Of a stretch of 64,000 bases of DNA, positions 24,501-35,999 are shown in pieces. Below the pieces are notes generated by a model, which did not search any database, was not told the origin of the DNA, and worked only from the letters and a program-made list of their open reading frames with translations. The first letter of the stretch is position 1; each line of letters starts with the position of its first letter. Position numbers and translations under genes: made by a program. The stretch comes from Exaiptasia diaphana (taxonomy: Eukaryota > Cnidaria > Anthozoa > Actiniaria > Aiptasiidae): positions 760,786 through 824,785 of the forward strand of contig NW_018388191.1 in assembly GCF_001417965.1 (NCBI RefSeq), read 5' to 3'.

Positions 24501-26278
24501 AATATGTACCTTGAATTCTTTGTCTAAAGTTCTAAAGTTTATTTCCAAAGAAACTCAGTTTGACTTGTAGCACATCTGATCAACACTGTCAGACAATTTA
24601 ATTTTATAAGAAACTTTGTTCTTCGTTTTTACTTTCAACAATTTATTTCATTCAGTCATATTATTTTCATATTATCCCAGTGATAAACTGGCAAAGATGT
24701 GAGTGCAATAACTTTTCATATTCCTACAGGACTTGCATCAACATGAAGTAACAAAAGCTAAACAAAGGCATAAGATTCACAGTAAAACAAGCCAAATGCC
24801 AATGCCTTTCACTGGAGCATCAGGACACCATCAAATGCTCCCTGAGAGCACACTGGTAGTGAACTCAGTTATGGAAGATGAACGGGTAAGAAATGTCTAG
24901 AACATGAATCATAAAAATATGAATTAAATTGTTTCCTAATGTGATGCAAAATTTCTCTCAGCGTAAAAAGGAAGGAATGAAACCATGGCTACAAGGAAGA
25001 CTTGCTTTATCCAAACAAACAAGCAGATTTGAGCTTCCTATGGATGTCAGAGTCTTAGAATGTAAGTCTTAATCTTGATTATTCTTTAGAAACTGAATAT
25101 AAATTAACTATATGTTTTAAGTCCCTAGTAAGTCCCTAATATTATTCAGTAGAATATTATTTTGATATAACAAAATGCCTAAAATTCTTTCATCCAACTT
25201 ATAATATCCAATGAATCAGAGATTAATTAGAAGGCGAGGATAAAATATTGTACAATAAATTGTCTTTGCCTTCTCTTCAGCAATGACAGCAATGGAATAT
25301 CTGACCAAGTACTGTATTATAAGGTAAGTCTATTGTCTCTAAAACTAAATACTCACAGATTATACAGTTGTCTGATAATCTGTTCCATATTATATTCTCT
25401 ACAGCACACGACGGAAAGCATTATTCAAACACATATTCCAAAAGGTTGATAAAGATAGAGATGGAATCATTGGTTTCCGGGTAAGTGGTATTTTTAATTA
25501 TCATATTATAAGAATATATTTCTTATTATAATTGAATATCTTATGTTGTGTCTTAAGGAACTTGAAAAAGGTCTAAAAGAAATCCATGTTGACTCAATTG
25601 ATGTCAAACAAGTTCGTAGTATTGTAGAGGTAAATTCTGGAAGAATAGTTAAATCTTTTAGGTACTATAATCATTTACTTTTGTCTCCTCATTAAATTTT
25701 TTTTATTGTCTGTTAGATGGTTGGAGCAGATGACAAAACTAAATTCAACCTGAAGCAGTTTTCAGCTATCGCTGCCTTCTCTGAGAGAATCCTATTTTCC
25801 AATTTTGTGTAAGTTAAATTATTGCATAAATCTACCTACAGTGCTGCTTTGGGTCTGAGCATTTAATTTGAATGGAATTACACTTATATGAGCAAAGGTT
25901 TGATTGACTTTGCGTTGCACTATTGGTGGATGCTTTATTGCAAAATGTCCTTCATTGAACGGTAAAATTTATTCTTTTTATTACACATAGTAATTAATGT
26001 TATTGTGTTTTTCAGAACTGAAGAAACGAAAAACATCAACAGCAATAAAGAGATCATTGAAGAAGCCGATTTTTGTAGTCTCAAATGGAAACTTGATGGG
26101 TTTAATGTAAGAATCATTAAATGCTGATTTTGAATTGTAAATCAATAAAGCAGAGAAAATAAGATCAGTACATTGACACAAACACACAAAGAGAAAATCC
26201 ATTGTTAGTAATATTTATTTATCATCATTATTTTAACAGGTTAACCCAACAGTAAGAAGAATACTGGAGGCTCTTTAA
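18552..26278 (+). CDS. Proline-rich EF-hand protein, uncharacterised (14 exons, 849 aa)
   Basis: Exons: 18552-19313, 19716-19751, 19830-20046, 20622-20812, 21477-22093, 22315-22372, 24730-24885, 24962-25061, 25281-25323, 25405-25480, 25558-25629, 25717-25808, 26016-26106, 26240-26278. All junctions are GT-AG and keep one frame of 849 codons. The N-terminal 250 residues are basic and Ser/Thr/Pro-rich with repeated RCKSAP and RPxTAKS-type words; residues about 410-610 are acidic, then a Pro/Lys/Glu-rich low-complexity region (one N at 21892). The C-terminal quarter is globular and has one canonical EF-hand loop, DKDRDGIIGFRE (about residues 742-753), followed by a degenerate partner. Repeated RCKSAP-type basic words are seen in several ciliary or cytoskeletal proteins, so a ciliary role is possible but not shown. 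I cannot name an orthologue. Confidence 0.85.
22373..24729 (+). other. Long intron 6 of the EF-hand gene
   Basis: A 2.36-kb intron, by far the largest in this gene. It is AT-rich, and I see no coding exon, clear repeat or structured element in it. Confidence 0.5.
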
Positions 26279-27383
26279 GAGAAAGGATGTACACTTAATT
26301 AGATTTATATGAATTTATGCAAACAAATTAATAAGACAAATAAATTGTACAAAGTATTTCTAAAATACAAGACAAACACATACACGATATACACAATATA
26401 TTTGAAGTGCATATACTATCTTTCCAATGTTGGTACAGTAATATTATAATATCAACATTGTTCACGGCATACATTATTTATAGCAAAATATATTTTTAAG
26501 AGACTTACATTGTGTATCACACACTGAATATTATAATATATTGTTAGGTTTAAATGATTGCAAGGTGATTAGACCTCAACTCTGAGAGGGAAAGAGGCCT
26601 AATAATGTTTGAAAACTCATTTGACTTCAGCATCATCACCATAAAAGTCTTTAGAGGTTAAAATGCAGGCTCAACCTCAAGAATTATTACAAGCAAAGTC
26701 ACTTTGTTAATTATTACTCACTTTATTGTATACCTGTTATGGTACAACTGCAATATTAGAAAGAGAAGTGAACACTTTCATTTCATTATTAATTTCACAA
26801 ATGTACATTTTTTTATTGGATGTAATTTTATAAATTTCATATAACTTAAGATATTTATAATAAATTATAATTCAGATCATGATCACAAATAATGTCTCTT
26901 AAATAATTTATCTTTTTGAGAAAAGAAATTCTTTGAATGTTTTTTGGCTAGCCTTAGCAACCAGCACAGTGTTTTTTTAAACATTTGCACAGGCAAGGAA
27001 AAGGAAACAAAATAGTTCCCCTACCTACTACCTTCAACTACCCTATCTTGTGCAAGCAGCTCTTTAGATCTTTAAGGTTAAAACCTCCCAGAACAATCAT
27101 TATGTTTGGAGGTTTGGGATTCCTGTGCCTCAATCAGGTGGAATTTTGTCTGGTCTGATTATAATATATTATCACGTTACCTGATAGCAAAAACCAAGAC
27201 CATCAAGAGAGTGCAATGAATAGCTTATAGTCTACATAAGGATGCTGTTGTCAACACTTGATGTCAACCATCATCTAAAAAGCAGTGTCACCTGGAGTCT
27301 CTTTAATATTCACAACGGTTACCAATGTGCAGTTCCTAAATGGACACCATGTTGTGCTTATTCACTAATCCATCAGCTACGTC
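26279..27383. other. 3' flank between convergent genes
   Basis: Convergent spacer between the EF-hand gene (plus) and the small membrane protein gene (minus). AATAAA at 26339-26344, 61 bp past the stop codon, is a likely poly(A) signal for the EF-hand gene. No coding exon is seen. Confidence 0.5.
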
Positions 27384-27710
27384 TTACTGTATCTTTTTAG
27401 CAATAAGTTCTTGCATATTTAGATCATCATTTTGATACAGATTGTTCAATCTTCTAGCGGGACTCTTAGGTTTGTTATATACTAGATTGGTGATAGTGTC
27501 TCCAAATATCCTCCATGCCAAGCCAATAAGTACAATGTTTACAATAGTAAATAGAAAAAGAATAAAACTGAGACGAATTTGCCAGTCGTCTGAGTTGAGC
27601 AATCCATCAACGTGCTGCTTGAAGACATTGAGAAAGGTGGTCAAATCTACGGTAGAGTTGGTAAATTGCGACCACACCTTTTGTATATTAAATTCTTTGA
27701 AATACTGCAT
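27384..27710 (-). CDS. Small single-pass membrane protein, unrecognised (108 aa)
   Basis: An intronless frame from ATG 27710 to the stop at 27384. The first 47 or so residues are hydrophilic; one clear hydrophobic segment follows (about 48-70, SFILFLFTIVNIVLIGLAW), then a basic tail with KPKSPARRLNNLYQ. There is no cleavable signal peptide. This pattern fits a type II or tail-anchored-like small membrane protein; the compartment cannot be judged. It is divergent from SLX1, with 208 bp between the ATGs, suggesting a shared promoter. No family is recognised. Confidence 0.65.
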   Translation of the reverse strand: MQYFKEFNIQKVWSQFTNSTVDLTTFLNVFKQHVDGLLNSDDWQIRLSFILFLFTIVNIVLIGLAWRIFGDTITNLVYNKPKSPARRLNNLYQNDDLNMQELIAKKIQ

Positions 27711-27918
27711 TGTTTTATATTACAAATATCAGCTAAACAGATATCAAGAAGACGAAATCTTTGGAATAATAATTTACCACTTCATCCACCATTTTGAAAA
27801 CAGCTAAAGCCTCGTTTCCGAACGGACCGAGAGGGAAGCGGCACTAGATATTTCAAAACATGGCGGACGATGGCGGGCATTTTGTAATCTTCACATAATC
27901 CTTTGTTTTCTGTTGATA
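27711..27918. promoter_or_regulatory. Shared promoter of SLX1 and the small membrane protein gene, with a uORF
   Basis: A short divergent spacer. It contains AACATGGCGGACGATGGCGG (27857 onwards), a doubled YY1-like ATGGCGG word. The first of these ATGs (27860) opens a 12-codon upstream ORF ending at 27898, 20 bp before the SLX1 ATG at 27919. If transcribed, it could lower SLX1 translation. Confidence 0.45.
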
Positions 27919-29529
27919 ATGGAAGGAGTAAAGACTGCAGAAGGGTTCCATGGAGTCTATCTACTGAACTGTGTAAATCCGCGGTACAGAGGTCATACTT
28001 ATATAGGCTATACTGTTAATCCAGCCAGGAGAATCAAGCAGCACAACGGCGGCGTCGACAAAGGTGGCGCGCACAAAACAAGTAGAAAGAAACCATGGTC
28101 AGCAAAAAACTTATTATATTACCTGATTGTGATATTTTCAATAGTTCCTTTCGTGATACTGATTGTAACCATTTTACGTTGAAGCAGCGCAGGGATCCCG
28201 ATACTAAAACAGCAAAGCTTTGGCTTGATTTATAACATGCAATCCATTTTTCATTTTTTTTTTATCTTAAATCCTAGGGAGATGATACTGATAGTGCATG
28301 GTTTTCCAAATGATGTCATTGCACTTCAGGTACTGCATGGTATTATTAAAATGCTAATGAAAATCTCCTATTCACAGATGTGTTCTGTTTCATATTTTGA
28401 ACAGTTTGAGTGGGCCTGGCAAAATCCTCAACGTACTCGCCGTCTCAAAAACATGACAGGACCAAGAAGCAAAAGAACAAAAGAAAGCAAAGTTTCACAC
28501 TGCTTTAGGATCTTGTCAGAACTATTACAAGTTGGCCCATGGAACAGATTATCACTGACTATTAGATGGCTTATACAGGACTATGAAATCAAATTTGACC
28601 CTTGCCGACAGCCGCCCATTCATATGCCTATTGCATATGGACCCTTAAAAACAGTTACTAGTAATAGCAAAACAAAGAACAAAAAGACAGAAGATGATGA
28701 AATTTGTGTGAGCATGTACCAGAGCAAGCGATGTTGTGTATGTTCAAGAAAAATGCAGGTAATTAACAATGTCAGCTATTTGCTAATGGTGGTTGAATGT
28801 ACTTTTTGTAGTGCGAACACTAAACTTGGTTGTTTATTAATAAAACTATTGGTGTAACTCTTTCTGGAGTAACTATCGAATACCCCACACAAAAAAAACA
28901 CCTCATACTGACGATGGCTATGGCTACAGCTCAAAATCAAGTCATAAGTGAACTACTGGTCTCCCTGTGTTTTATTAAAGAACGAGGCAATATATTATGA
29001 AGTGGCTACGTGGCTATGGGGTCAGAAATTGAATACAGGTCTCCCTGTGTTTTGATAACGAGGCAATATATTATGAAGTGGCTACGCGGCTACTGAGTCA
29101 GAAATTGAATACAGGTCTCCCTGTGTTTTAAGAAGGAGGCAATGTATTATGAAGTGGCTTGTATACATATTTTGGTATCCCTGTGTCTATCACTGCGTAG
29201 CCGCGTAGCCAGGTAGAGGGTTTGAGTGGCAGGGTATTCAATAGTTGTACCCTCTTTCTTTTCAGACACAAGACTCCACCGTCCATTGTCCAAATCAAGA
29301 CTGCACAATGGTGGTCCATACAATATGCTTAGCCAAAACATTTATTGAGGAAAATCATGAAGATGGATTGTTTGTTCTCCCTTTACAAGGGAAATGCTCT
29401 TCCTGTAACTTGGAATATTTATGGAGAGACTTTGTTAAACCATCAGAAACTATTCAAGAAAACCCTGACTTGATTTGTGATGATGATGATGATGAATCTC
29501 ATTGGACAGATGTATTGAAAAAGACTTGA
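27919..29529 (+). CDS. SLX1: Structure-specific endonuclease subunit SLX1 (4 exons, 282 aa)
   Basis: Catalytic subunit of the SLX1-SLX4 nuclease, which cuts branched DNA such as Holliday junctions and flaps in the nucleus. Exons: 27919-28097, 28278-28329, 28405-28758, 29266-29529; phases agree and the length matches the family (human 275 aa). The N-terminal GIY-YIG domain shows GVYLLNC (12-18), TYIGYT (27-32), the catalytic Arg in ARRIKQHN (R38) and the metal-binding Glu in FEWAWQ (E79), at the same spacing as human R41 and E82. The C-terminal RING/PHD-like zinc finger has CCVC (about 187-190), CPNQDC, an HTIC pair and CSSC, needed for SLX4 binding. The protein ends with an acidic run and HWTDVLKKT. 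The start ATG gives the normal family N-terminus. Intron 3 carries a tandem repeat. Confidence 0.95.
28959..29210. repeat. Tandem repeat of 76-80 bp in SLX1 intron 3
   Basis: Two near-identical units (28959-29038 and 29039-29114) and the first half of a third (29115-29157) each start GTCTCCCTGTGTTTT and contain GGCTACGCGGCTAC-like CpG-rich words. A further copy of that word sits in reverse orientation near 29192-29208 (GCGTAGCCGCGTAGCC), so the array closes with an inverted segment. Confidence 0.8.
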
Positions 29530-29767
29530 ATAGTGGATATGTGTTTCTTATTCTCTTGCTGGATTGCTTGTTGTTGTTTTGGTGGTATGTACTCTTCTTT
29601 GAGCTTGTTATTATAGTAAGTAGTGGTTTTTGGTCACAGGAAATGTAGTTGTTAACATTTGTATGTAAGATTGACTTGAATTTGAATTATGATTTATCGC
29701 CCTCTGTAGTAACTAGATTGTATTGATCGTTTTCACCCATTCCCATGAGATTCAAAAGATAGAAGAC

Positions 29768-29848
29768 CGGCGGCCATGTTGGAGGAATGAACAATAGATA
29801 CTAATGAGAAATCCTTTGTTAAAGTTCCTCCAAGATGGCCACTGTGAC
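29768..29848. repeat. Short inverted repeat with GGCCATxTTGGAGGA ends
   Basis: GGCCATGTTGGAGGA on the left and TCCTCCAAGATGGCC on the right are reverse complements except for one base, about 45 bp apart. The rest of the unit is AT-rich. It may be a small MITE; its ends resemble the YY1/TISU core. Confidence 0.5.
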
Positions 29849-30465
29849 GTAACCTGCAAACCAAGAATTATTAATCACACAACGTTTTTGTGTCTGATTT
29901 TAACTTTATTAACTAAAGATTCACATGACTGACAAATGTTCTCTCTGATAATAAAATGTGGAATTGATGGATTTTGTGATTCCCCAAACAAGAATAGTCC
30001 TTTATAGCACAAGAAATTTGATAGCTTTCTTATATTTTCAACAGAAATTATTGTATCATATCTTTGGAAATATCCATCTCCTTTACCCATGATTGACATG
30101 ATTGAGACGGTAAACGTCAAATCAAACTGAAATGTTCACATAGCAAGTATACTAAAAAATAAATATGCAATAAGATGTAATTTTATTTTGAAAAAAAACC
30201 CTTTGTTTTCCTGGACGGAATGTTTTTTGAAAAGCATCTGTTTAGATATGAACATTTTATGTTTTCGATCCCATGATTCTGGAGAGTGTAATTTGCATTC
30301 TAAAGCTTCAAAAGCAAGTTCCAGCCTTCACTAAATAACATTAACCATTGCATAAGAAATGGTGATAAATTTGTATTCCATTTTATGTGATTTTTTGCTG
30401 ATATATTATAGGTATTATCTAGTAGATAAAGTTTATATATAGTGTATGTACTTGTTTCTAGGGTA

Positions 30466-30556
30466 GTGATTATTGCTTAGGTGCTTATTGTCTAGGTGAT
30501 TGTTGCTAAGGTGCTTATTGTCTAGATGATTGTTGCTAAGGTGATTGTTGCTAAGG
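30466..30556. repeat. Short minisatellite
   Basis: Degenerate tandem copies of GATTGTTGCTAAGGTG and GCTTATTGTCTAG(G/A)TG alternate for about 90 bp. The unit is about 16-32 bp. Confidence 0.65.
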
Positions 30557-30949
30557 TTTTATTGCTTTATCTTGGAGTTCATCAAGTTATAAGATAAAGA
30601 CAAAGATAGTGAGTCCTGGAATTCAATCCAATATTACACAGTGTTTCTTTTGTGCCTTTTTAAAGTCGTTTCCATATGAGTGGAGAACCAGAGGGAAGGT
30701 AACAAATCATTAAACTATGTATCATTTGCTCATTTTGATTTATTGTTTTGTCTTCCCTAAGGCACCACGAAAAGCTATAGTGAGATAAAATACTAGGAAC
30801 CAGTTCGTTAGGTACCCATTCATGTGACAACGACTCTAGTTAGTGCAGTGTAGTGCAATGTGAGCTTCACAAATGACTTATGGGTTTCAGTGACGTAGAT
30901 TACTAATTCTCTGCAATGTATTTGCAGTATACTATAATTGAGTTACAAT

Positions 30950-31097
30950 AGCCTGCGTGGCGGCTCTAGGGGAGGGGGGAGGGGGAAAACGGAAGGGGAG
31001 GGGGTGGGGAGGCGGAGCGGAAAAAAAAGAAGTCACCGCTCCGCCTCCCCTTCCGTTTTCCCCCTCCCCCCTCCCCTAGAGCCGCCACGCAGGCTAG
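30950..31097. mobile_element. GC-rich palindromic element with 9-bp target duplication
   Basis: Arms of about 60 bp (about 30950-31010 against 31036-31096) start with AGCCTGCGTGGCGGCTCTAG and are complementary with few mismatches; the interior is a purine-rich, G-run-bearing tract. The element is flanked by a direct repeat AGTTACAAT (30941-30949 and 31098-31106), a target-site duplication of the length used by Mutator/hAT-type transposons. It is a small nonautonomous DNA transposon with no coding capacity. Confidence 0.85.
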
Positions 31098-31372
31098 AGT
31101 TACAATGACAACCCATTGATGCACATAGAATGTTTTGATGACAATGACAACATATAGCTAACTACACAGTAGTTTATGTAAGCGGAGGGAATCCAATCAA
31201 AGTAGTTCAGCATCATTGAACCAGTCAACAAGATACTGTAAGATTTATCAGTTGCAAAAGACTTTGTGTACTACGCAATNAAATTAAGGTTATATGTTTA
31301 GCCATTATACACCAAAACATCCATAAGGTTTTCTTATATGTACATCAATAACCTAGTCTAGTAATCTATTGT

Positions 31373-34300
31373 CTACGGCTCACTAAGACCATCACAGTCG
31401 ATTGTAATTTTTAAGAACAATGTGTCATCTTTGATGTAATTTCTTGACTCAATTTCGTCGTGTTTAACAAACTTGGCGCCTCCAAAGCTGGCGTTTTTCT
31501 CCAATTTCGGTCGTCCTAGGAATGGCTCGTTCTCAGGACAGGGATTTGGTTTGATGCTGAATTTGATGTGCTTTCGCTCATTTACGTCTTCTGTTTGATC
31601 CAAGAGAGTAAACGTGACTCGGTAGTCAAATGGCCACTTGAGCAGCGCGTCAAACGCACCTAGTTTCCAAATAAAGCTATTATCAAACTTTGTATAGAAA
31701 ATATTATTTGTATCCGTATAATTTGCACATACGTTGAATCTTAATCATTTCATAACTAGTGTGATTTACCACTAAGTTTACTGCACCTTTACGAAGAAAA
31801 ACTGACTCGAGAAATAACAAAATTTGCCAAAAAAATTGCAAGTAAAATCATTTATACTCCAAACACCGAGCGATTTAAAAAGACTACTGACGAGTATTAA
31901 GCTGTACTATACGCTATTGTTATTATTTTTCTTTTTATATTGCTTTTCTTACCTATAAGTTTTCTTACCTTTAAGAACACTGACAAAGACCGAGACGTGA
32001 CTTCCTTTTCCCTTCCCATCGCCATTCAGACAGACAGACGCACAAAGACGGTAACCATGTTTACTCGTCGTGAATGTCGGACTGAAAAGGGTGTCCATGT
32101 TGCCTGCCTTAGCCTCCTTTAGCTTCCTGTTCGAGACATAGTAATTGAAACTTAGAAAACCGTTTGATTATCATCATCATTATATTAAGAGTCAATTTGC
32201 AGTGACGCCATTTTGTACTTCAAAGGATGACGGGAAATGCAGTCTGATGTTTGATCTATTGTTCGGTTAGTTTATTTAAAAAACGCGGCAAGTTTGTTTG
32301 CCTTTTCGTAAAGAAAACACACAAAAAACAAGCTTTAGAGATTATTTTAGCAAACTTAAAACACTGTGAGATCTACATTTCCCATCAGAATTTCTTTGAG
32401 AAAATGGCGTCGGTGCACATTGCTAATATAACATGCACCAGAAGTCACATAGCCAAGGTCTCCCCTTATTTGTATCTTCCAATCAATCTAACAACAAGCT
32501 GATCTACTATCTAGCTTCACTAGCTGCGTCGGTGTTTCTAAAGAAACAGTTGTGTAAAAACACCGCGTAAAAAAGAAGGTGAGACAACTTACTGACGTTT
32601 CGGACGTTAATCCTTCGTCGGAATACTACTGTCTATCTATGGCTATCTTAACCTGCAGGAAAGTCACATCAATAATTATGCTTCATTGATACCTCGTGTA
32701 ATCCTCAATTCTCCATATAAGTTGACTGTGAGCGATTTTCTCAAGGTCTCCGATCCTTTTATTCTGTTCTTTCATTATGTTTTCAAATTGGTTGAGTCTT
32801 TGATCGTTTGCATCGAGCAATCCCTTTTGCTTTGTCATTAAATCGTACATCAGTTTAACGTGTGTTATGATTTCATTCTTGTAATGGCGTTGCATCTTTT
32901 CACGACTGGCCTGTAATCATATTAGTTCAACAGTTAGCATGTGTCAATGATTCAGATCAAAGTTTGACAAAATTTGCAGAAACAAAAGGGTTCAACTACG
33001 TCTACAACGTTCAGGGCATCCTCCGCATGCTACGCCAGTTTTGTAACATTTAACGATTAAAACTAAAGTCAAATATGACAATAACGTGCTTATTACGTAT
33101 ACTTACTCTATGTGCACAGCCAAGTTTTTCAAACTCACACATCAACTTAGTCCTGGGACAGTCTGCTTCAATATGCTGCTCGAGCTAAAAATGCAAGAAA
33201 TTATTATGAAGATCAGATCGAGATGGCCTATAGTTTGATAAGCGACAACGTTTCTGTAAAACATGAGATATTTACCTCTTCCCTTGGTATCGTTAGTTTT
33301 TTATCGCATTTGTTTGGGCATGGAAGGGGAAGCTTGGGACAATCTTCAAGATGAACCTAAAAGATGAAAATATACCGTTATTATTAAGTATCGGCTCTGG
33401 CTTGTAAGTATAGTTTACAACCGATGAGCTGCCATGTTGTATGGGAATTACAATCTCGAGCCGCAGGCGAAATGACTTATGAAACTCCAACACTAATTAA
33501 CATGAATTACAGTGAGATAAAGCACTTTGTATTGGATATTCATTTAATACCAGTAAAAACAAACCTTCTTTTCCTCTCTGAGATGTCTGTCATCACAGTA
33601 CGGGCAGCTGATAATCTTTTTGCCACAGTCCTTGTCAAGATGTTTCTGCAGAAACCGCTTTTGGAATTTTGCGCCGCAGTCGTTGACGCATAGTATATCT
33701 GTAAATTCACAATCTTTCAAGTGACGCTGTAGAGAAATCAGAATAGCTAGTAAGAAAACGAGATATTGACTAGAAATGCTAATTTCGCTCGCACACACTA
33801 TAAATTACACGGAAATTACACTGGTATATGTTTGTAATTTTTACCTGAAACTCCAAGATAGTTCCCTCCCATTTACAGTTCCATTCTTTGTTCCTACACG
33901 AGACTTGTAGATTCATTATCTCATTGTTGAGCGCAGTATCAGTGTCCTGCAAAAACGCAACGATAGACTTTTAATTTAAAATACTATTCAATTATTCATC
34001 ATTGGTTATATTTCATTATGAAGAGGTGTGTTTAGTTAGTGTGCAAACAATACCTATGTAAAGTAGTTGCTGAAACATTTGTTTGCTGTCCGTCGATAGG
34101 CACATATTATATTGGTTCAACAACAGAATGAATACAAGAATCTCTAAAATTCAGCACCAGTTTGTTATAGAGAGGGCAAAAAAAACAACCGTGAAATAGA
34201 TTCTACAATAATACATCGTAGTACCTCTAATTGCATTGTTTTCTTTTGTGTCTACTTGACTATTACTCAGATAGTAAAGTTTTGTTTCACGGGTTTAATG

Positions 34301-35955
34301 ACTTCACCCTTAGCTACTAAGTATTCCATAGAATTAATGAGTGGACGCATCAATCCGTGAAACAAATACCACTGATTACTGCTAAATAGTTTTTATTAGT
34401 CAGGAAGAAATTAGCATCATTTATTACTATTTTGTACTAGGTTTTACAGATTAAGTCAAGACTCTAATTCGCCATCTACATATTTTACTCGATGATAATC
34501 CTCGATTTGTCTTATCGAGTGTTTTTTCTATAGTCGTCTGTGGTTTTGTTTGACAATACTTACCGGGACTTTATCCTCGAGCTCCATTTGGTCTTCTGGG
34601 CATCTTGGCGCCGGCCCACTAAAACATTTATGTTTTTTATTAACTCTACTAATAAACTCATATGAAGAATAAATCTTGATCAGCTTGCACAGACAATGTG
34701 CAGCTGACGGGAAAGTTTGCAGTACGTGTACGGTGTCGTCGGCTCAATTAATGATTTTGACAATCTTTTTCTCTTACAGGGGCATTCCAATTATGTTAAC
34801 AAGGTGTGGGTGGAGGCTGTTATTAATTGTGTAACAGATGATGTCCATCTTTATTATAGCTTTTTTATGTCTTTCAATTGATAAGCCCATAAATGTAACT
34901 GCATGTTATGGTCGTTTTTTGCTGTTGTTTTTATTTATCTTTTTTCGTATTTTGTTTATTTTTATTTCGTTCGTATTTGTAACATTTTGAGTGTCTTTTT
35001 GAATGAGATTGTTTGTTCTCGAAAAATGAAAATATAAAGTGTTGAAGTTTAGCAACTTAAACATTTTCTTGTATATCACTCATAAAAGGAATATGAATTG
35101 CGTAAAATCTATTGAAACAATATTGTGGGGCGCTGGATGATTGATTAGAAATGACATTGAAAAGTGGAACTTCTCCAACAAGAATAAATATAGAAATTGA
35201 TATTATGATAAAAACCCACGCCTTCTATTCCTCCTTTCACCACATAGCCGGCAATTACAGCACCATATTTACTGATATTTAATTCAGACCTTATAAAGAA
35301 GCAGTAGTTTTCAAATTTATAAGACTATTAGAAGGAAACCTGATATCAAAACCGCATCAATTAATACCTATATACCTATCCAATGGTGCTATTTGAGGAA
35401 TATTCGCAGTGTCATGACGTCAAACAAGTAAATGTTGCCAAAACACAACTACATGATGCACATTTTGGTAAAGGAGAAGACATGATATATTCAAAATGCG
35501 AAGTATTTTTCTTTGATTATACAGCAAGGATTGTGAATATACGAACCGATAGCTCAAGAGGAATTTTGTAAAATTAATGAATATATGTGTTTTTTGCTAT
35601 TAGAATAAAGATGATTCGATGTCTATAGCACTTTGACTTACTCGAACGGCTGGTTTTAAACTTATTGCGTTTTTAGGTTTTTATAATAAAAATCTGGAAC
35701 TCTTTGAATATATCCAGGAAAAAGAGCGACTTACCTTAAGAGGTTCTTGTAACAACCATAGCACAATCGATGACCACAAGCTTTAATCTGAACAGGATAG
35801 CGCATTATTTCTTCACATTTTGGACATATATGCATAGCAAGAACGGGAAATAAACATTCTGACTTCTTTGGAAATGGTTCTGTAAGAGAGGGACTTTCAC
35901 GAAATCCACTACTCTGTGAACGCGTACTTCCAGTTGGACTGCGGCCTCCAGTCAT
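31373..35955 (-). CDS. TRAF-family adaptor / RING E3 ligase (core: 9 exons, 453 aa)
   Basis: TNF-receptor-associated factors bind receptor tails in the cytoplasm and pass signals towards NF-kappaB/JNK. Exons from ATG 35955: 35955-35735, 34618-34564, 33946-33845, 33726-33565, 33356-33276, 33184-33107, 32910-32693, 32126-31969, 31659-31373; every phase agrees. Domains: RING (C44, C47, C60, H62, C65, C68, C80, D83; CPKC, ACGHRLCYGC, CPED); a Cys/His-rich TRAF zinc-finger region (about 100-233); a coiled coil (about 240-295, KNEIITHVKLMYDLM and following); and a MATH/TRAF-C domain from QLIWRIEDYTR with GYRLCASVCLNGDGKGKG and WPFDYRVTFTLLDQ, ending YIKDDTLFLKITIDCDGLSEP region. The MATH C-terminus resembles TRAF2/3/5 types. 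Exon 1 is preceded by an in-phase acceptor, so more coding exons probably lie upstream. Confidence 0.92.
32203..32411. mobile_element. MITE-like unit with about 42-bp inverted ends in TRAF intron
   Basis: Left end 32203-32244 begins GACGCCATTTTGTACTTC and contains GATGACGGGAAATGCAGT. The right end 32370-32411 is its imperfect reverse complement, ending GAAAATGGCGTC. The interior is about 125 bp and non-coding. The ends hold words like those of animal core promoters (ATGGCG; ACATTTCCCAT, close to a ZNF143-type site). Transposon origin is inferred from the terminal symmetry. Confidence 0.6.
32525..32640. mobile_element. Copy 1 (partial) of the GACGTTTCGGACGTT repeat family
   Basis: Contains CTAGCTGCGTCGGTGTTT, an AACACCGCGTAAAAAAG word and TTACTGACGTTTCGGACGTT followed by AATCCTTCGTC. 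The same ordered words recur at 41475-41575 (inverted) and 51690-51862. It lies in the TRAF intron between exons 7 and 8. Confidence 0.75.
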
Positions 35956-35999
35956 ATTTTCCTAGAGGAACGAAACCAGACTACATGTTACTGAAAACG

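Larger units (their letters stand above)
29530..31372. other. Spacer between SLX1 and TRAF with several repeats
   Basis: Convergent spacer. It holds a small inverted repeat near 29770-29846, a short minisatellite at 30466-30556 and a GC-rich palindrome at 30950-31097. An N lies at 31280. No supported gene is seen; one minus-strand frame at 29875-30120 is noted elsewhere as rejected. Confidence 0.5.

Noticed and set aside
29875-30120. 81-codon minus frame (CYKGLFLFGESQNPS ... CQSCESLVNK).
   Set aside because: The composition is somewhat protein-like, but no family, splice partner or promoter was found; left as chance or a repeat fragment.
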